This document shows positions 47,853 through 59,447 of a stretch of 64,000 bases of DNA, one piece after another. This DNA comes from Arthrobotrys musiformis (taxonomy: Eukaryota > Ascomycota > Orbiliomycetes > Orbiliales > Orbiliaceae), in the NCBI GenBank assembly GCA_036971715.1, contig JAVHJL010000001.1, forward strand, positions 4,712,001 to 4,776,000, written 5' to 3'. The position numbers and the translations under genes were made by a program. The notes below the pieces were generated by a model that saw only the letters and a program-made list of their open reading frames with translations, did not search any database and was not told where the DNA came from. The first letter of the stretch is position 1; every line of letters starts with the position of its first letter.

Positions 47853-48468
47853 TGTAACGAAGCATGCCCAGCAGAAAGAACTCCAAGCAGAAATCCAGGC
47901 GGCCGGAGGAGCCCTCAGAATGACCATAGGAAACATCCAGGCAATACTGTAATTAAAAGAAAAACCATACGACGCAATATAACCCGCAGACCTAGAATAA
48001 GGAAGCACCCAAATCCAGACCTCAGAACTTAGAGAACAATATTAATAGTGTTATTTCCACTTATACAGTAATAAGGCCTGTTTAGGCCTATACTTTACAC
48101 AAACTTCCAATTTACTAAAAATCAACTTATATCTAATTTAGTATCTTATATATCCAAATATCCAGTTTAGACTTATCTCTTATCTAATTTAACACTCTAT
48201 GTTTGAATATCTAGTTTATAGACTTATATCCTATCTAGTTCAATATTGTATTCCTAAATGTTTATTTCACAATCTTATCTCCTATTTAATTTAATATATT
48301 ATTTCCTTTATTATTTATCTATTTAACTTACTATATCTACCGTTATATATTTAGAAACCAAGTAATAATTTAAATATCAATTTATATTTATATTAATATA
48401 TTATCTTTATTTTGTAATATTTGTGTATTACCTTAATATCTCAATTAGTCTTTATACAATTTCTTATA
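47853..48468 (+). repeat. 5' LTR of element B (616 bp)
   Basis: Starts TGTAACGAAGCATGCCC with ~100 unmutated bp; ends CAATTTCTTATA, a RIP-altered inner end. Confidence 0.92.
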
Positions 48469-48539
48469 TTTTATTGTTTTGTAATCTATCAACCTAATAT
48501 TTAAATGTCTAGTTCAAATATTCAACTTCCTAGATTTTC

Positions 48540-51500
48540 TAAGGAATAGACTACTGCTATTATGGCTATTTTTAAGCATTTTAAAAATAATATAATAGTA
48601 GTAAAAACCATAACCAATTATATTAAATTCCCAAATCCTAATACTTTTAATAATATAAAATTCTATAAACTTAGAAACTTCCTAGCACAACTAAATAACA
48701 AATATAAAAAAAAAAAAACCAAATTCAATATCCTAAAAATCAAAATAGCCTATACTATCAGCTTATTAAAAAAAAATTTTACTAAACTAGCTTTCAATAA
48801 ATATAGCTTTAACAATGGAACATAGTTATAGAGCATTTATACTATATTTACTATCTAATTTAAAGAAATTTTTGGAGACTTCAATCCAACTAGCACAGTA
48901 AAATGGGAATTATGAAACTTCAAATAAAATAATAAACCTTTCTTTATATACCTCATAAAATTCAAACACTTAATAGGCAAACTTAATTATAATAATACAA
49001 CCCAAATTATATATTTAAAAAATAGTTTTTATATTAAAGTTAAAGAACTTTTAATTATAAGAAATATATTATTTACAAAATTCAATACATTCATAATTCT
49101 TTATCAGAAACTTAATAATAACTAGCGAATCTTAAACACAAAAAAAAAATCCTATAATTTGGTAAACAATAAATTCCCTAAAAAAACTACTACCACTTTA
49201 GTACTAAAAGCACCAACCAAGCTTAATAATCCAGCACTACTAACATAAAAAAATAACTATTTTAGACCTAGATTTATAAACCAATCCACTAATAACATCA
49301 AAAAGCATCTAACTTAAAAAGAAAAAAATCAATAATAAACCCAGAAATTATGCCTATATTATAGAAAAAAAGAACACTTCGCCAATAGTTATCTAAATAA
49401 AAAATCTCAAAATAATTATAACAAACACCCTCTATATGACTTTTATCTAACCCAAAACCAAAATATCTAAAGACTTACTCATAAAGAAATCCAAAACAAA
49501 ATAGCATCTATTATAAAATATCACCAAAAAGATACTAAAAAAAAGTCAGGAAAAGACATTGCCTAACTATAAAATATAACATATAATAAAGCAGAAAACT
49601 CACTATCACTTTAAATATCCAAAAACCTCAAAAAATCCCCCAAATTTCTTTTATATCTCAGAACTAATATTCCTATTTAAACCCTAAAAATAATAAAATA
49701 CCATTTAAATTACATACTGAAATTTCTATTACTTTATACCCCCACCCCCAAAACTCTATTAACACCCTAGCATATTTGGATAATAGCAATATAAGAATAC
49801 ATATAAGTCGCAAATTTGCAATTAAGAATGATTTTCCACTTTATCTTAAAAGAATTCCTGAAACCATAGAATATTTTAATAAAATAAAAGAACTAGTCAA
49901 AAAAATAACTCGATTTAAGATGAAAATCTAACACCATAAAAAAATTATTAATATTAATATTATTAATACTACTAAACTCTTAAACTTGGGAAAACTATAA
50001 TATAAAAAATATAATATTTATATTAACTAAGAAAATAACTAAGTATATATAAACTATTTACCTAAAATCACTATTGTAAACACTGAAGTCTTTAAACAAA
50101 CTATAAAATAAAAACCTATGTTCGCTATTCATAGATTAGGAAGAAAATGGAAACAAGTAACATACATTAATAACAAATTCTTAATTAAAGAACTTATCAA
50201 GTTTCCTAAAAAATTCTAAAATTTGTCAGAAGTATTTTCTAAAAAAAAAGGAGATATTTTACTACTATAAAGAAAAGAAGATATGAAGATTTCTACCCTT
50301 TTAAATGCTAAACTAATTTAGGAATCTATATGATTAATAAATGAAGAATATCTTAAAGCTTTAAAAGTATAGATTAATAAATATATAACTAAAGGATTTA
50401 TTAGAAAGTTTAATAGTTTATAGAAAGTATTAATTTTCTTTATTCTAAAAAAAGATGGTAGCCTACAACTTTATATAAATTGGAGGAAATTTAATATTAT
50501 TATTGTTAAAGATTAATATTTTTTACCTTGAATCAATAAAATCCTAAATTATTTTAGAAAAGTTAAATACTTTATATAATTAGACATTTATAGCGCATAT
50601 AATTATATTAGAATAGCTGAAGAGGATAAAGAAAAAATAGTTTTCTATATTTAATATAGATATTTTGAATTTTAAGTAATATATTTTGGTTTGATAAATA
50701 CTCTTATTACTTTCTAAATATATATTAATAAAGTTTTATGATTTTTTTTAAATAAATTTTATATAATTTATTTTGATGATATTTATATTTATAATAATTT
50801 ATAAGTAGAACATATCTAATATATAAGACAAGTTATTAAAGTACTATAGAAAACAAAATTTTATATTAAACTTTTTAAATGCGAATTCTTTATTAAAGAA
50901 ATTGAATTTTTAAAATATATTATTAAAAGTAATAGTATTAAGATGAATTTGGCCAAAATTCAAAACATACTTGATTAAAAAAAATTAAAAGAAAGATCTG
51001 GTACTATCAAAAAAATATAATTTTTTTTAGGATTTGTGAATTTCTATTGATGATTTATAAAAGATTATGTGAAAATAGTTAAATTTTTTTATAATTTAAC
51101 TAAAAAAAATAGAATATTCTACTAAGGAAAAGAGAAGTAGGATGCCTTTTGAATACTTAAGCAAGCCTTCTATACTAAATTAATATTAAAATATTAAAAT
51201 CTAATATTAAAAATATAAGTAAAAATAAATGTATCCAACTTTGTTTATACAATAGTTTTTTTTTAAAAATATGATAACAAGCTCTAACATCCTATAATCT
51301 ATCAATCAAAGAAAATAACCCTTACAGAACACAATTATAATATTTATAATAAAGAATTTTTATTCATAATTCAAGTATTTAAAAAATAAGATTGATATTT
51401 AATAAACATCTATACTTAAGTATATATTCTTATAAATTATAAAAACTTAGAATACTTTATAATTAAATAACTTTTTAGATAAAAATAAGTAAAATAGATA

Positions 51501-53150
51501 GAATATTTATTTTAATTTGACTTTAAAATATTTTTTGTTTTTAGAAAAATTAATATTAAAGCTGATACACTAATTAAAAAGTCAAAAAACCTTCCTTAAA
51601 AAAGAAAAGATAAATGTATAAAAAATTGAATTAAAATACTCATATTATTTGAGAAAATCTAATAAATTAGTATAATAATAATATAGGAAGATTGGAAAAT
51701 AGTGATATTTAAAGACCTATATATTTAAGATATTATGAAAGTTTTAAGAAAAGAAGATAAACAATATTTTAAAATAGAAATTTCAGAAATGGAAGAATAG
51801 TAGAATAAACTTTATTATAATAATAAAAAAATAGTATTTAATAATAAAGAAATTTGTAAAAAAATATTATGATAATATCATAATTATTTTACCACAAAAT
51901 ACTTAGGTAGGGCTAAAATACTGGAATTAATTCAAAGAGAATATATATGGGTAAGAATTTGGAAAGATGTAAATTAATATATTAATAACTATTATATATA
52001 TAAATATATTAAAATTTTAAGAAATATATTGCAAAAATTATTATAATTATTTTAAATATTAGAAAGGAATTGGCAAAATATTTTTTTTGATTTTATTACT
52101 AGATTATTAAAATTAGAAAAATATAATATTATCTTAATTATTATTAATAGATTTTTTAAGATGATTTACCTAATTTTTACTATTAAAAAATTAAATACTA
52201 GAAAACTTACTAGAATTTTTTTAAAAGATATCTAGAAATTATATGGATTATTTAAGGAAGTTATCTTAGATAAAGGAAGAAACTTTTTTGATAAATTTTA
52301 AAATAAAATTAATAATTAACTAAAAATCTATTACTAATCTAATACTATTTACTATTTTTAAATAGATAATCAAACTAAATATATTAATACCATAATAAAA
52401 TAATATTTTAGAACTTATGTCAATTATCAACAGGATAATTAAGTAAAATAGTTACTTTTGGCTGAATACTCCTATAATAATAAAGTATTTAATACTACTA
52501 GCATCTTCTTATTTACTATAAACTATGGCTAGAATTTAATTACCTTTGAATTTTAAGGACTTAAAAAACCTATTAAGAACTAAAAAACCACAGAATTCGT
52601 TCAATAAATGTTAAACTTATAAGAAATCTTACATACAGAAATCAGCCATACTATACAAATATAGTAAGAATAAGTAAATAAACAACAACATCCAGTACCT
52701 AAATATAAAAAAGAAAACTATATTTGGCTTAATATACAAAATATCAAAATAGCCAAATCCTACCCTAAACTATCCAATAAAATAGAAAAACTATTTCAAA
52801 TCCTTAAATCCGTAGGAAAATAAACATATAAATTAGAACTTCCCCCATTAATGTAAATTTATTTTATCTTTTATACCAATTTACTTCACGTAGCGCTAGA
52901 AAACGCTTTCCCAAGCCAAAATTATAAAAAATAACCTACACCCATCATAATCAACAATAAAGAAAAATATAAAATTAAAAAAATCCTAAACTCACAATTA
53001 TACTACCACAAACTTCAATATCTTATTTAATAAAAAGGCTAGAATAAATTTACCTAACAACTTATATCCAATATTACTTATATTCAAAAACTATTCCATA
53101 ATTTCTATAATTCCTACCTTAACCAACCTAGCTTTGCTACCTAATTTTTT
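48540..53150 (+). pseudogene. Decayed gag-pol of element B
   Basis: An 87-codon gag fragment is still open at 48562-48825. A zinc-knuckle relic lies near 49345-49395 (several Cys and Gly codons changed), and protease lies near 49760. Reverse transcriptase occupies about 50440-50860 with an intact YFDD (50769-50780), integrase about 51870-52460, and a chromodomain-like tail about 52960-53130. Frequent TAA/TAG stops make it inactive. Confidence 0.75.
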
Positions 53151-53744
53151 CGATTTCACCTTATTTTTCTGTAATATAGCAGAATTAAGTAAACCAATTA
53201 AAGAACCTCAATCTTTTAACATTATTTAAAAAATATTTTTGGACCCCAATTTATTTAAATTTTAGGTACTAGAATCTATATATTTTCACTTATACTAGGA
53301 AATCTTTTATCTACAGGCAGAATTAGCTAAGTTTACTTAATGCAACCTTTTAATAACCCTTCCAATAAATTCCCAAACTAAAAATAATAAATAATACCAA
53401 AATGATAGTACTATAACAGACCAACCATTCAATAAAATAATAGATTGCTACCAAAAACTCAATATAAAACTTCCAAAAACTAAAAATAATGATAAATTTA
53501 TGCAAAATCCTACCAAAACAAACATCCAGAATCATAATACTATAAAAAAAAAAACTCCAAAATCAAATATTTTAAAACAAAACCTTAAAAAACCAAATCT
53601 TCCAGAAATTATACAAAAAAGCAGCTATCAAAGATTCATACCACCAAAAATCAACAAACAATACTAACAAAATAAGGAACCTACCTCTATATTAGACATT
53701 AAAACAAAATATTAACAAAACATCAATACTAAAAAAAGAGATTA

Positions 53745-54360
53745 TGTAACAAAGCATGCCCAGTAAAAAAAACTTCAAACAAAAATCCAAACAACCAGAG
53801 GAACCTTTAGAATAACTATAAAAAACATCCAAGCAATATTATAGTTAAAAGAAAAACCATACAACGCAATATAACCCACAGACCTAGAATAAAAAAGCAC
53901 CCAGATCTAAACTTTAGAATTTAAAAAACAATATTAATAATATTATTTCTACTTATATAACAATAAAGCCTATTTAAACTTATACCCTATACAGACTCCC
54001 AACTTACCAAAAATCAACTCATATCCAGTTCAGTACCCTGTATATCTGAATATCTAATTCAGACTTATCTCCTATCCAATTCAATACTCTATATCTAAAT
54101 ATCCAGTTTACAAACTTATATCCTATTTAATTCAACACTATATTCCCAAATATCTACTTCACAGTTTTATCTCCTATCTAGTTTAATATATTATTTCCTT
54201 TATCACTTATCTATTTAACTCACTATATTTACTATTATATATTTAGAAACTAAACAACAATTTAAGTATCAATCTGTATTTATATTAGTACACCATCCTT
54301 GCCTTGTAACATTTGTGTATTACCTTGATACCTCGACTAGTCTCTATACGATTTCTTACA
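53745..54360 (+). repeat. 3' LTR of element B (616 bp)
   Basis: Starts TGTAACAAAGCATGCCC with RIP-type changes in the following ~100 bp; the outer end CGATTTCTTACA is intact. Confidence 0.92.
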
Positions 54361-54647
54361 ATTACATATAAAATTATGGTTTGCTTATTTGCTTATCATT
54401 TGTTTTTGAGAAGTAAACCTTTTAGTAAATAATAATCCATTATACATATATTATAATAAATATTATATAAAAATAAAATAAACCAATAAATTAGATTTCC
54501 ACTAGTCAAACAAAATTAAATATATTATAAAAATAATATATTCTACATAATATAAGAAATTGATTCATTTTTCCTAAACAAATATTTATAATAAAAATAA
54601 ATCAAATTCTTTAAAAGGGAATTAGAATGTGGAATCAAAAGCATGTT

Positions 54648-54702
54648 TATCACACCAAGCCATATGCCTAATCGAGATTAGTCATATGGCGTGGGCGTGA
54701 TA
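54648..54702. repeat. 55-bp imperfect palindrome
   Basis: The arms begin TATCAC and end GTGATA. The core pairs GCCATATG with CATATGGC and CTAATC with GATTAG around a 2-4-nt centre. Mismatches are few and the arms hold more GC than the surrounding A+T-rich DNA. It could be a head-to-head junction of two short transposon ends, a hairpin of a miniature element, or a terminator-like fold. Confidence 0.7.
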
Positions 54703-55129
54703 TAAATATTCCAAATATTAAATAAATTATAATAATTTTTATTAAACAATCTAAACACTCTGCTAGTATTAATATTATAAATTTACCATTACTATTAATT
54801 AATCTACACATTAATCTATATTTTATAATTAACACATTTAATAATATTACTACATCAATATAATTATATAAATAAGTATATAAAATTAAACCTAATTTTA
54901 TAAAATTTCCATATCCCATTACTCAATAAGCTAATACTATTAAACTTAAAAAATCAAAAATATTTTCAAGTATTATTTTTATTTTGTTTTTATAGAAAGT
55001 ATAATATAATTTTATAAAACAAACTAATAGCCTAGTTTGTATTTCCATATAATTATTAAGTTTTGTTTTAGAGCTAATATAGTAAATTGGATAACTATAA
55101 CAATAATGTGATATCTAAAAAAATACAAG
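54703..55129. other. A+T-rich right edge of the TE island
   Basis: RIP-like A+T-rich DNA with no recognisable ends. It lies directly downstream of the 613-aa gene's stop codon and must contain that gene's 3' region. Confidence 0.45.
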
Positions 55130-56971
55130 TCAAAGATATTTAGAATTATTAACCGCAAATCCCACCATGAATTTCCCCTGATATTCTTTGCGACGTTCGA
55201 GCTTGCGTTCTAGGTCTCTTTCCCATTCGTATGGGGTTTTCGTAACATCGTCACTCGGCTCAACCTCTATGAGATCGTTTGTTTTGAAGACTTTGAGATT
55301 TTCCGAACATCTAAAAACCACGATGTGCATTGGATATCCCGCAGATGCGATTTCTTCTATTTTGTCAAATCCCGTATCCAGTGACTTCCATGTCATATTC
55401 TTCGCCATCTTCTTCGGCCACACCGTTTTCACCCAATTCTTAAAAGGGGTTGTAGTCACGTCTCCGTGCTTGTCTACAAACCCATCAACAGCGCCTTTGA
55501 ACTCCTCAACCTTTGGGTGAGGAACAGGTGAGTATTCAACAAATGAATTCTCCGAAACGACGAACAGGGCGCCGTCGGGCGTAATATGATAATCCTTAAT
55601 AGGTGAGTTATATAGAACTCTAGGTGAAATTGAGGTGCGTTTAATACTGTATCTTCCTCCTAGGTCAAAAATAGCCTCGTTCATGCCTCCAGAAGAACAT
55701 ACGAGAATGCCGTCTTGAAGCCAGTACAGGATATCGTTGTGAACTTGAAAATTCGAAAGTACACCTTTAATATCCTCCTTCTCAAAACTATAAAAGTGTC
55801 TGGCTTTCCATGCGCGTACGTCCGATCCCCACCCACTGGCAGTGCCCGGTTTCGGGAGTGACCATTTGACAACCTCCAAGGATAAGGAAGTTCGTGTTGC
55901 ATGATATATGCCGGTTCTGTCCGCAAGTATAAAACCACCATCAAATTTGCCGGGCCGCGCGGGTCTGTGCTCCGGATCGATATCCAGCTTTACCCAGTCT
56001 GCAACCCCCGGAAGTATTCCGGCCCGGTTGAATTCCTTGTAGGTTTTGGTGGTCCAATGTACGGTATTTCCCTGAGGGTCAAATCCGACAAAAGGAAAAC
56101 CGTAGTCATTGACGAAGTGGACGTATTCATAATTGTGTGGCAGCTCAATTTCGATTGTCTGATTGTGAGATCGCCCGCGATATGTACCTACAAGACGTCT
56201 TCTAGCTGGGTTACCTGGACTAGACTTTTGAAGCTGAATGAAACCCATACTTGCTGATGGGAAGGTACGTTCCGGATCCCAACCGTCGCAGTTGATAAGG
56301 CCATCTGTCCATTCGGTGGTGGAGCTCGCAGCCGTAGTACCCAATACATCTTCTCTATATTGCCTCAAGCGCTCGAAAACAGTTGATACGGCATAAGAGC
56401 TGTAACCGCGGTCGTCGACTCGGTTCCGGAAAGACGGAATCTCTTCGAGAGTTCCGCATTTTGACGATGCTTCGTCGAATCCATCGAAATTATCTAATAC
56501 CCATTGAATGCTGCTACTCACTCCAGGGAAAAGAGTTCGAGCGGTAATATTCATTTCATAGTCGTCATAATCCTCTTTGAGGATAGGATCACCGCAAGCG
56601 AGATAATTTTGGTATTGCTTCCGTAGCTTATCACCTAGGATGGAGAGGGCGAGAATGTCTGCCTTACATCCTTGACCCTGTGATACCAGGGTTTCTATCT
56701 GGTATAGCTCATTATTTACCACGTGGCGAATACTCTTGAATGAGTAGATGGACCTCTTGGTGTCTATCGTGTGGACTATATCCATCATTGGGACGACTGT
56801 CTTGATTCCCCCAAACGGGAATCGGGAGCTCGAGTGGGATGGCTTAAATGTAGCTTTTAGGGGATGCCCGCCCATTTTGTAGACGGTACATGTTTCTGGA
56901 TCAAGGACGAGTTGTCTAGTTGACAACATTGATAGGGGGGCACCCTCGGGAGCAAGGATTGAGGGAAACAT
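55130..56971 (-). CDS. Single-exon 613-aa protein of unknown family
   Basis: An uninterrupted frame of 613 codons from ATG at 56971 to the stop at 55130. It has no signal peptide (start MFPSILAPEGAPLSML), no transmembrane segment and no motif I recognise. The protein is mixed alpha/beta in appearance. The middle (about residues 250-480) is rich in aromatic and Gly residues in short strand-like stretches such as GTYRGRSHNQTIEIELP, GGFILADRTGIYHATR and DGALFVVSENSFVEYSP, which might form a beta-propeller-like fold; that is inference. The C-terminal part is basic (ERDLERKLERRKEYQGKF). A TATA-like TATTTAAA lies about 172 bp upstream. Third positions are only moderately GC. It abuts the RIP island but is not itself RIP-decayed, so it appears to be under selection. 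Confidence 0.8.
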   Translation of the reverse strand: MFPSILAPEGAPLSMLSTRQLVLDPETCTVYKMGGHPLKATFKPSHSSSRFPFGGIKTVVPMMDIVHTIDTKRSIYSFKSIRHVVNNELYQIETLVSQGQGCKADILALSILGDKLRKQYQNYLACGDPILKEDYDDYEMNITARTLFPGVSSSIQWVLDNFDGFDEASSKCGTLEEIPSFRNRVDDRGYSSYAVSTVFERLRQYREDVLGTTAASSTTEWTDGLINCDGWDPERTFPSASMGFIQLQKSSPGNPARRRLVGTYRGRSHNQTIEIELPHNYEYVHFVNDYGFPFVGFDPQGNTVHWTTKTYKEFNRAGILPGVADWVKLDIDPEHRPARPGKFDGGFILADRTGIYHATRTSLSLEVVKWSLPKPGTASGWGSDVRAWKARHFYSFEKEDIKGVLSNFQVHNDILYWLQDGILVCSSGGMNEAIFDLGGRYSIKRTSISPRVLYNSPIKDYHITPDGALFVVSENSFVEYSPVPHPKVEEFKGAVDGFVDKHGDVTTTPFKNWVKTVWPKKMAKNMTWKSLDTGFDKIEEIASAGYPMHIVVFRCSENLKVFKTNDLIEVEPSDDVTKTPYEWERDLERKLERRKEYQGKFMVGFAVNNSKYL

Positions 56972-57138
56972 ATGGAAATATATGTAGTTGGGATTAAAGG
57001 AAAGAGCAGTTTGAGTTTTAAGAGAGGTCTGTAAGGGTCGATTTATAGGTCCTGAAGACTTCAGCCTTCGGGGAAGCAGTAAGGAGGTGGCAGGAGCGGA
57101 TTGATTGACGGATTAACTTCTGGCATTGTCCCTCACGG

Positions 57139-57430
57139 CTCTATTTAAACTGTTAAAAGGTAATGTGGAACACCGAAAAACGAAGAACCAGTCGTCCTTC
57201 TAGCCCTTCCGTTAGCGGATTCGCTATCGAAAATCCAAGCTACATGTATACAGAGAGCTGATACGGTGACAATATCAAAGCTTCGTTATCCCAAATCCGG
57301 CAGTGTTTCGACATAGACTTCCATGCCCAGAGATCCTTGAAGAGCTGACATCAACATGGACCCGCATTTTCTAAATATTATACAGAAACGGAAGGTCGTA
57401 ATATACGTAATTGGCGGGGTGAACACGGCG
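57139..57430 (-). promoter_or_regulatory. Promoter region of the 613-aa gene, duplicated at 61.2 kb
   Basis: Contains TATTTAAA (57142-57149) and AATGTGGAA (57162-57170). A diverged copy lies at 61168-61468 with shared strings CTATTT, AAAAGnTAATGTGGAA, AACATnnACCCGnATTTTnTAAATATTAT and ACGTAAnnGGCGGGG in the same order and nearly constant offset (4028-4033). Confidence 0.6.
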
Positions 57431-59447
57431 ATGCAATGACAGCTTGTTGCGGTGACCAAATTAGGCAATAAGCCCAACATTGTTATAGCCGGACTGAAAA
57501 AGCAAAATGGACACAGAATTAAGTTACAGGCGCTTCCGTTGTACATACGTAGCCAGGTGGGCCGATTACAATGTCGCCCACAGCATCATGCATCCCAGTG
57601 ACCGAGCAGTTGCTACCTCAACCAAGGTTACCTGCCCTTTTTCATCCAAGTTAAGCACCAAGATATGCAGAAGTATTATTTCTTTATTTTAAGTATATTA
57701 TGGTCTCGTAAACCAGACACAGCACGGGTTCCCAAACACGGGTTCCAGTATATTACTGTGTAATATAATTTACGCACATGTTCATATCATTAAAAGTACA
57801 TGTATACAGCTATGTTGACTAAGTCCACACACAATATCGTGCTGAAAGTGACGTGTTAACTGTTTTCTCCGAAGTTGATTGGTCAAATCACCAGATTCCG
57901 TTTTCCAACGGTCAATTGTTATCCGATCGCCCATATAAGAGCCCCTGTTAATTAATCCACTTGCAGCGCTAAGCCGTAAGAGGCGTACGTGGGCCTATGA
58001 AGGACTTGCACTCAAAGGCATGTCGGGTATGAGCGCCGGCCTTTTTAAATTTAATGACAAAGTTAGCGAGGACGGGAGAGGCGGTGACCCATATAAGTCT
58101 CCCAAGTATGATACGTTTAGGTACGTCTATGGCCGCAGCTGAACGGATGGCCCACCCAAGTAATCAGTGTCGGTGGACGAAATCAGCTTGGACGTACTGG
58201 AAGCGTCTAAGATAGACTTGTCAGTATCATGGCATAGCAGCAGGCTTTTCTATACGTGGGGCGTGGACTAGTATATGTATGGCAGAACAACAATAGGCAA
58301 ACGAACATCACTCTGTAAAAAATAAAATGGCTTAACGTCTCTAGGAGCTTACCTATATATATATATATATATATAGCCGTTAGTTCTTCATTGAAGACCT
58401 GAGTGTATTGTCTAGGAGGGAGCTACAGCGATGGTACCATAGCGCTCTTTGAGACCTAAAAATTAGTATGTTATGTTTTGTGACTAGACGCATACGCCAC
58501 AAACCCCCCAAAATATTATAAAATAATTGCTGAAGCTAGGTGGGGTTTTGAAAACATTTTGTAGGACTTCCGCTACAAAATTATTAACAAAAATATCGAT
58601 ATAAGTACGACAAGGGCCCATATATTCTTGTTTTTTTTTTTAGAAAAACATTGAGTATTAATTTTGGTCAAAAGGATTATGAATAGTGAGGAAAATAGAG
58701 TCTCAAAGTCCCTTTGCCTGGGTTTATGCGGAACCACGGAAAATACAGATCGCGATCGCGATTTTCCTCGGCTCGCAAGCAAGAACAATATTTTGAGATA
58801 TAAATTATCAAGTTACAAGAGGAAAGGGCCGAAAAAAAGGGGAGAGAAGCGTTGATTCTGTTATATTTATAGAATAGAGCAGTTTCAGTCGCGTTTGGGT
58901 GCTGCGTAGCATATCACAAATACCTATCATCTGCTCGCCTTAATAAAACCCCTAGGGCATGCCGGCAGCAGCGGTTCGGCTGTCATTCTTCTCTTCCCCC
59001 AACCTAAACAGACCAATATATTATGCAATGTTTACGACAGAATTTCTCAACCCCTTCTACCGGAGCAGCTAGGGCATATTTAATTTAAAACAATAATATT
59101 GATATTATTTTGACTTAGTAGGTGAGTAGGCTGAAAACTCGTGCTTATTTTGCAAATGTCGCGGGGCACTTCGTGGGAGACTAGGCGTCAACAAATCGGA
59201 GGAGGGCCATCTCATTAAGTTCTGATATCTTGGGGTAGAATTGACATTTGGTCAGACGTAATTCCTTGCAGTAAGTAATCGAACTACAGATCCAGAAATC
59301 TGTGACAACTACTCGGAAGTCGTCGCTTAGATCGAGAACCTACGGGGCAGGTTAGCAGGTGTTCGGTAGTACTGCAGGAAACTATACACTTACCCGCTGG
59401 GAATCGACGCCTTTAAACCCCCCTCGCGGAGTTATTAAAGGCCAAAT
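57431..59447. other. Gene-poor stretch with TA microsatellite
   Basis: A (TA)n run lies at about 58353-58374. A promoter-like CATATAAGAGCCCC near 57932 is followed only by a 12-codon frame. No gene is supported. Confidence 0.45.

Larger units (their letters stand above)
47853..54360 (+). mobile_element. Complete LTR retrotransposon element B
   Basis: 6508-bp plus-strand element with 616-bp LTRs at 47853-48468 and 53745-54360 and a 5-bp target duplication ATTAC at 47848-47852 and 54361-54365. It lies in the TIR of D2. Same length and domain order as element A. It is less decayed at the reverse transcriptase active site, where YFDD is still readable at 50769-50780, but stops occur throughout. 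Confidence 0.92.
47534..54620 (+). mobile_element. DNA transposon D2, split by element B
   Basis: The left TIR (47534-47852, starting ATTACACCTTACCC) aligns with D1's ends. It resumes after element B at 54366 and stays homologous, inverted, to D1's right TIR (46680-46960) until about 54620, where similarity stops. Its right end was not found, so D2 is truncated or rearranged. Confidence 0.6.

Noticed and set aside
27633..54360. CRISPR-like regularly spaced repeats in the A+T island
   Set aside because: The repeats are LTRs and LTR sub-repeats; fungal nuclear context and no spacer pattern.
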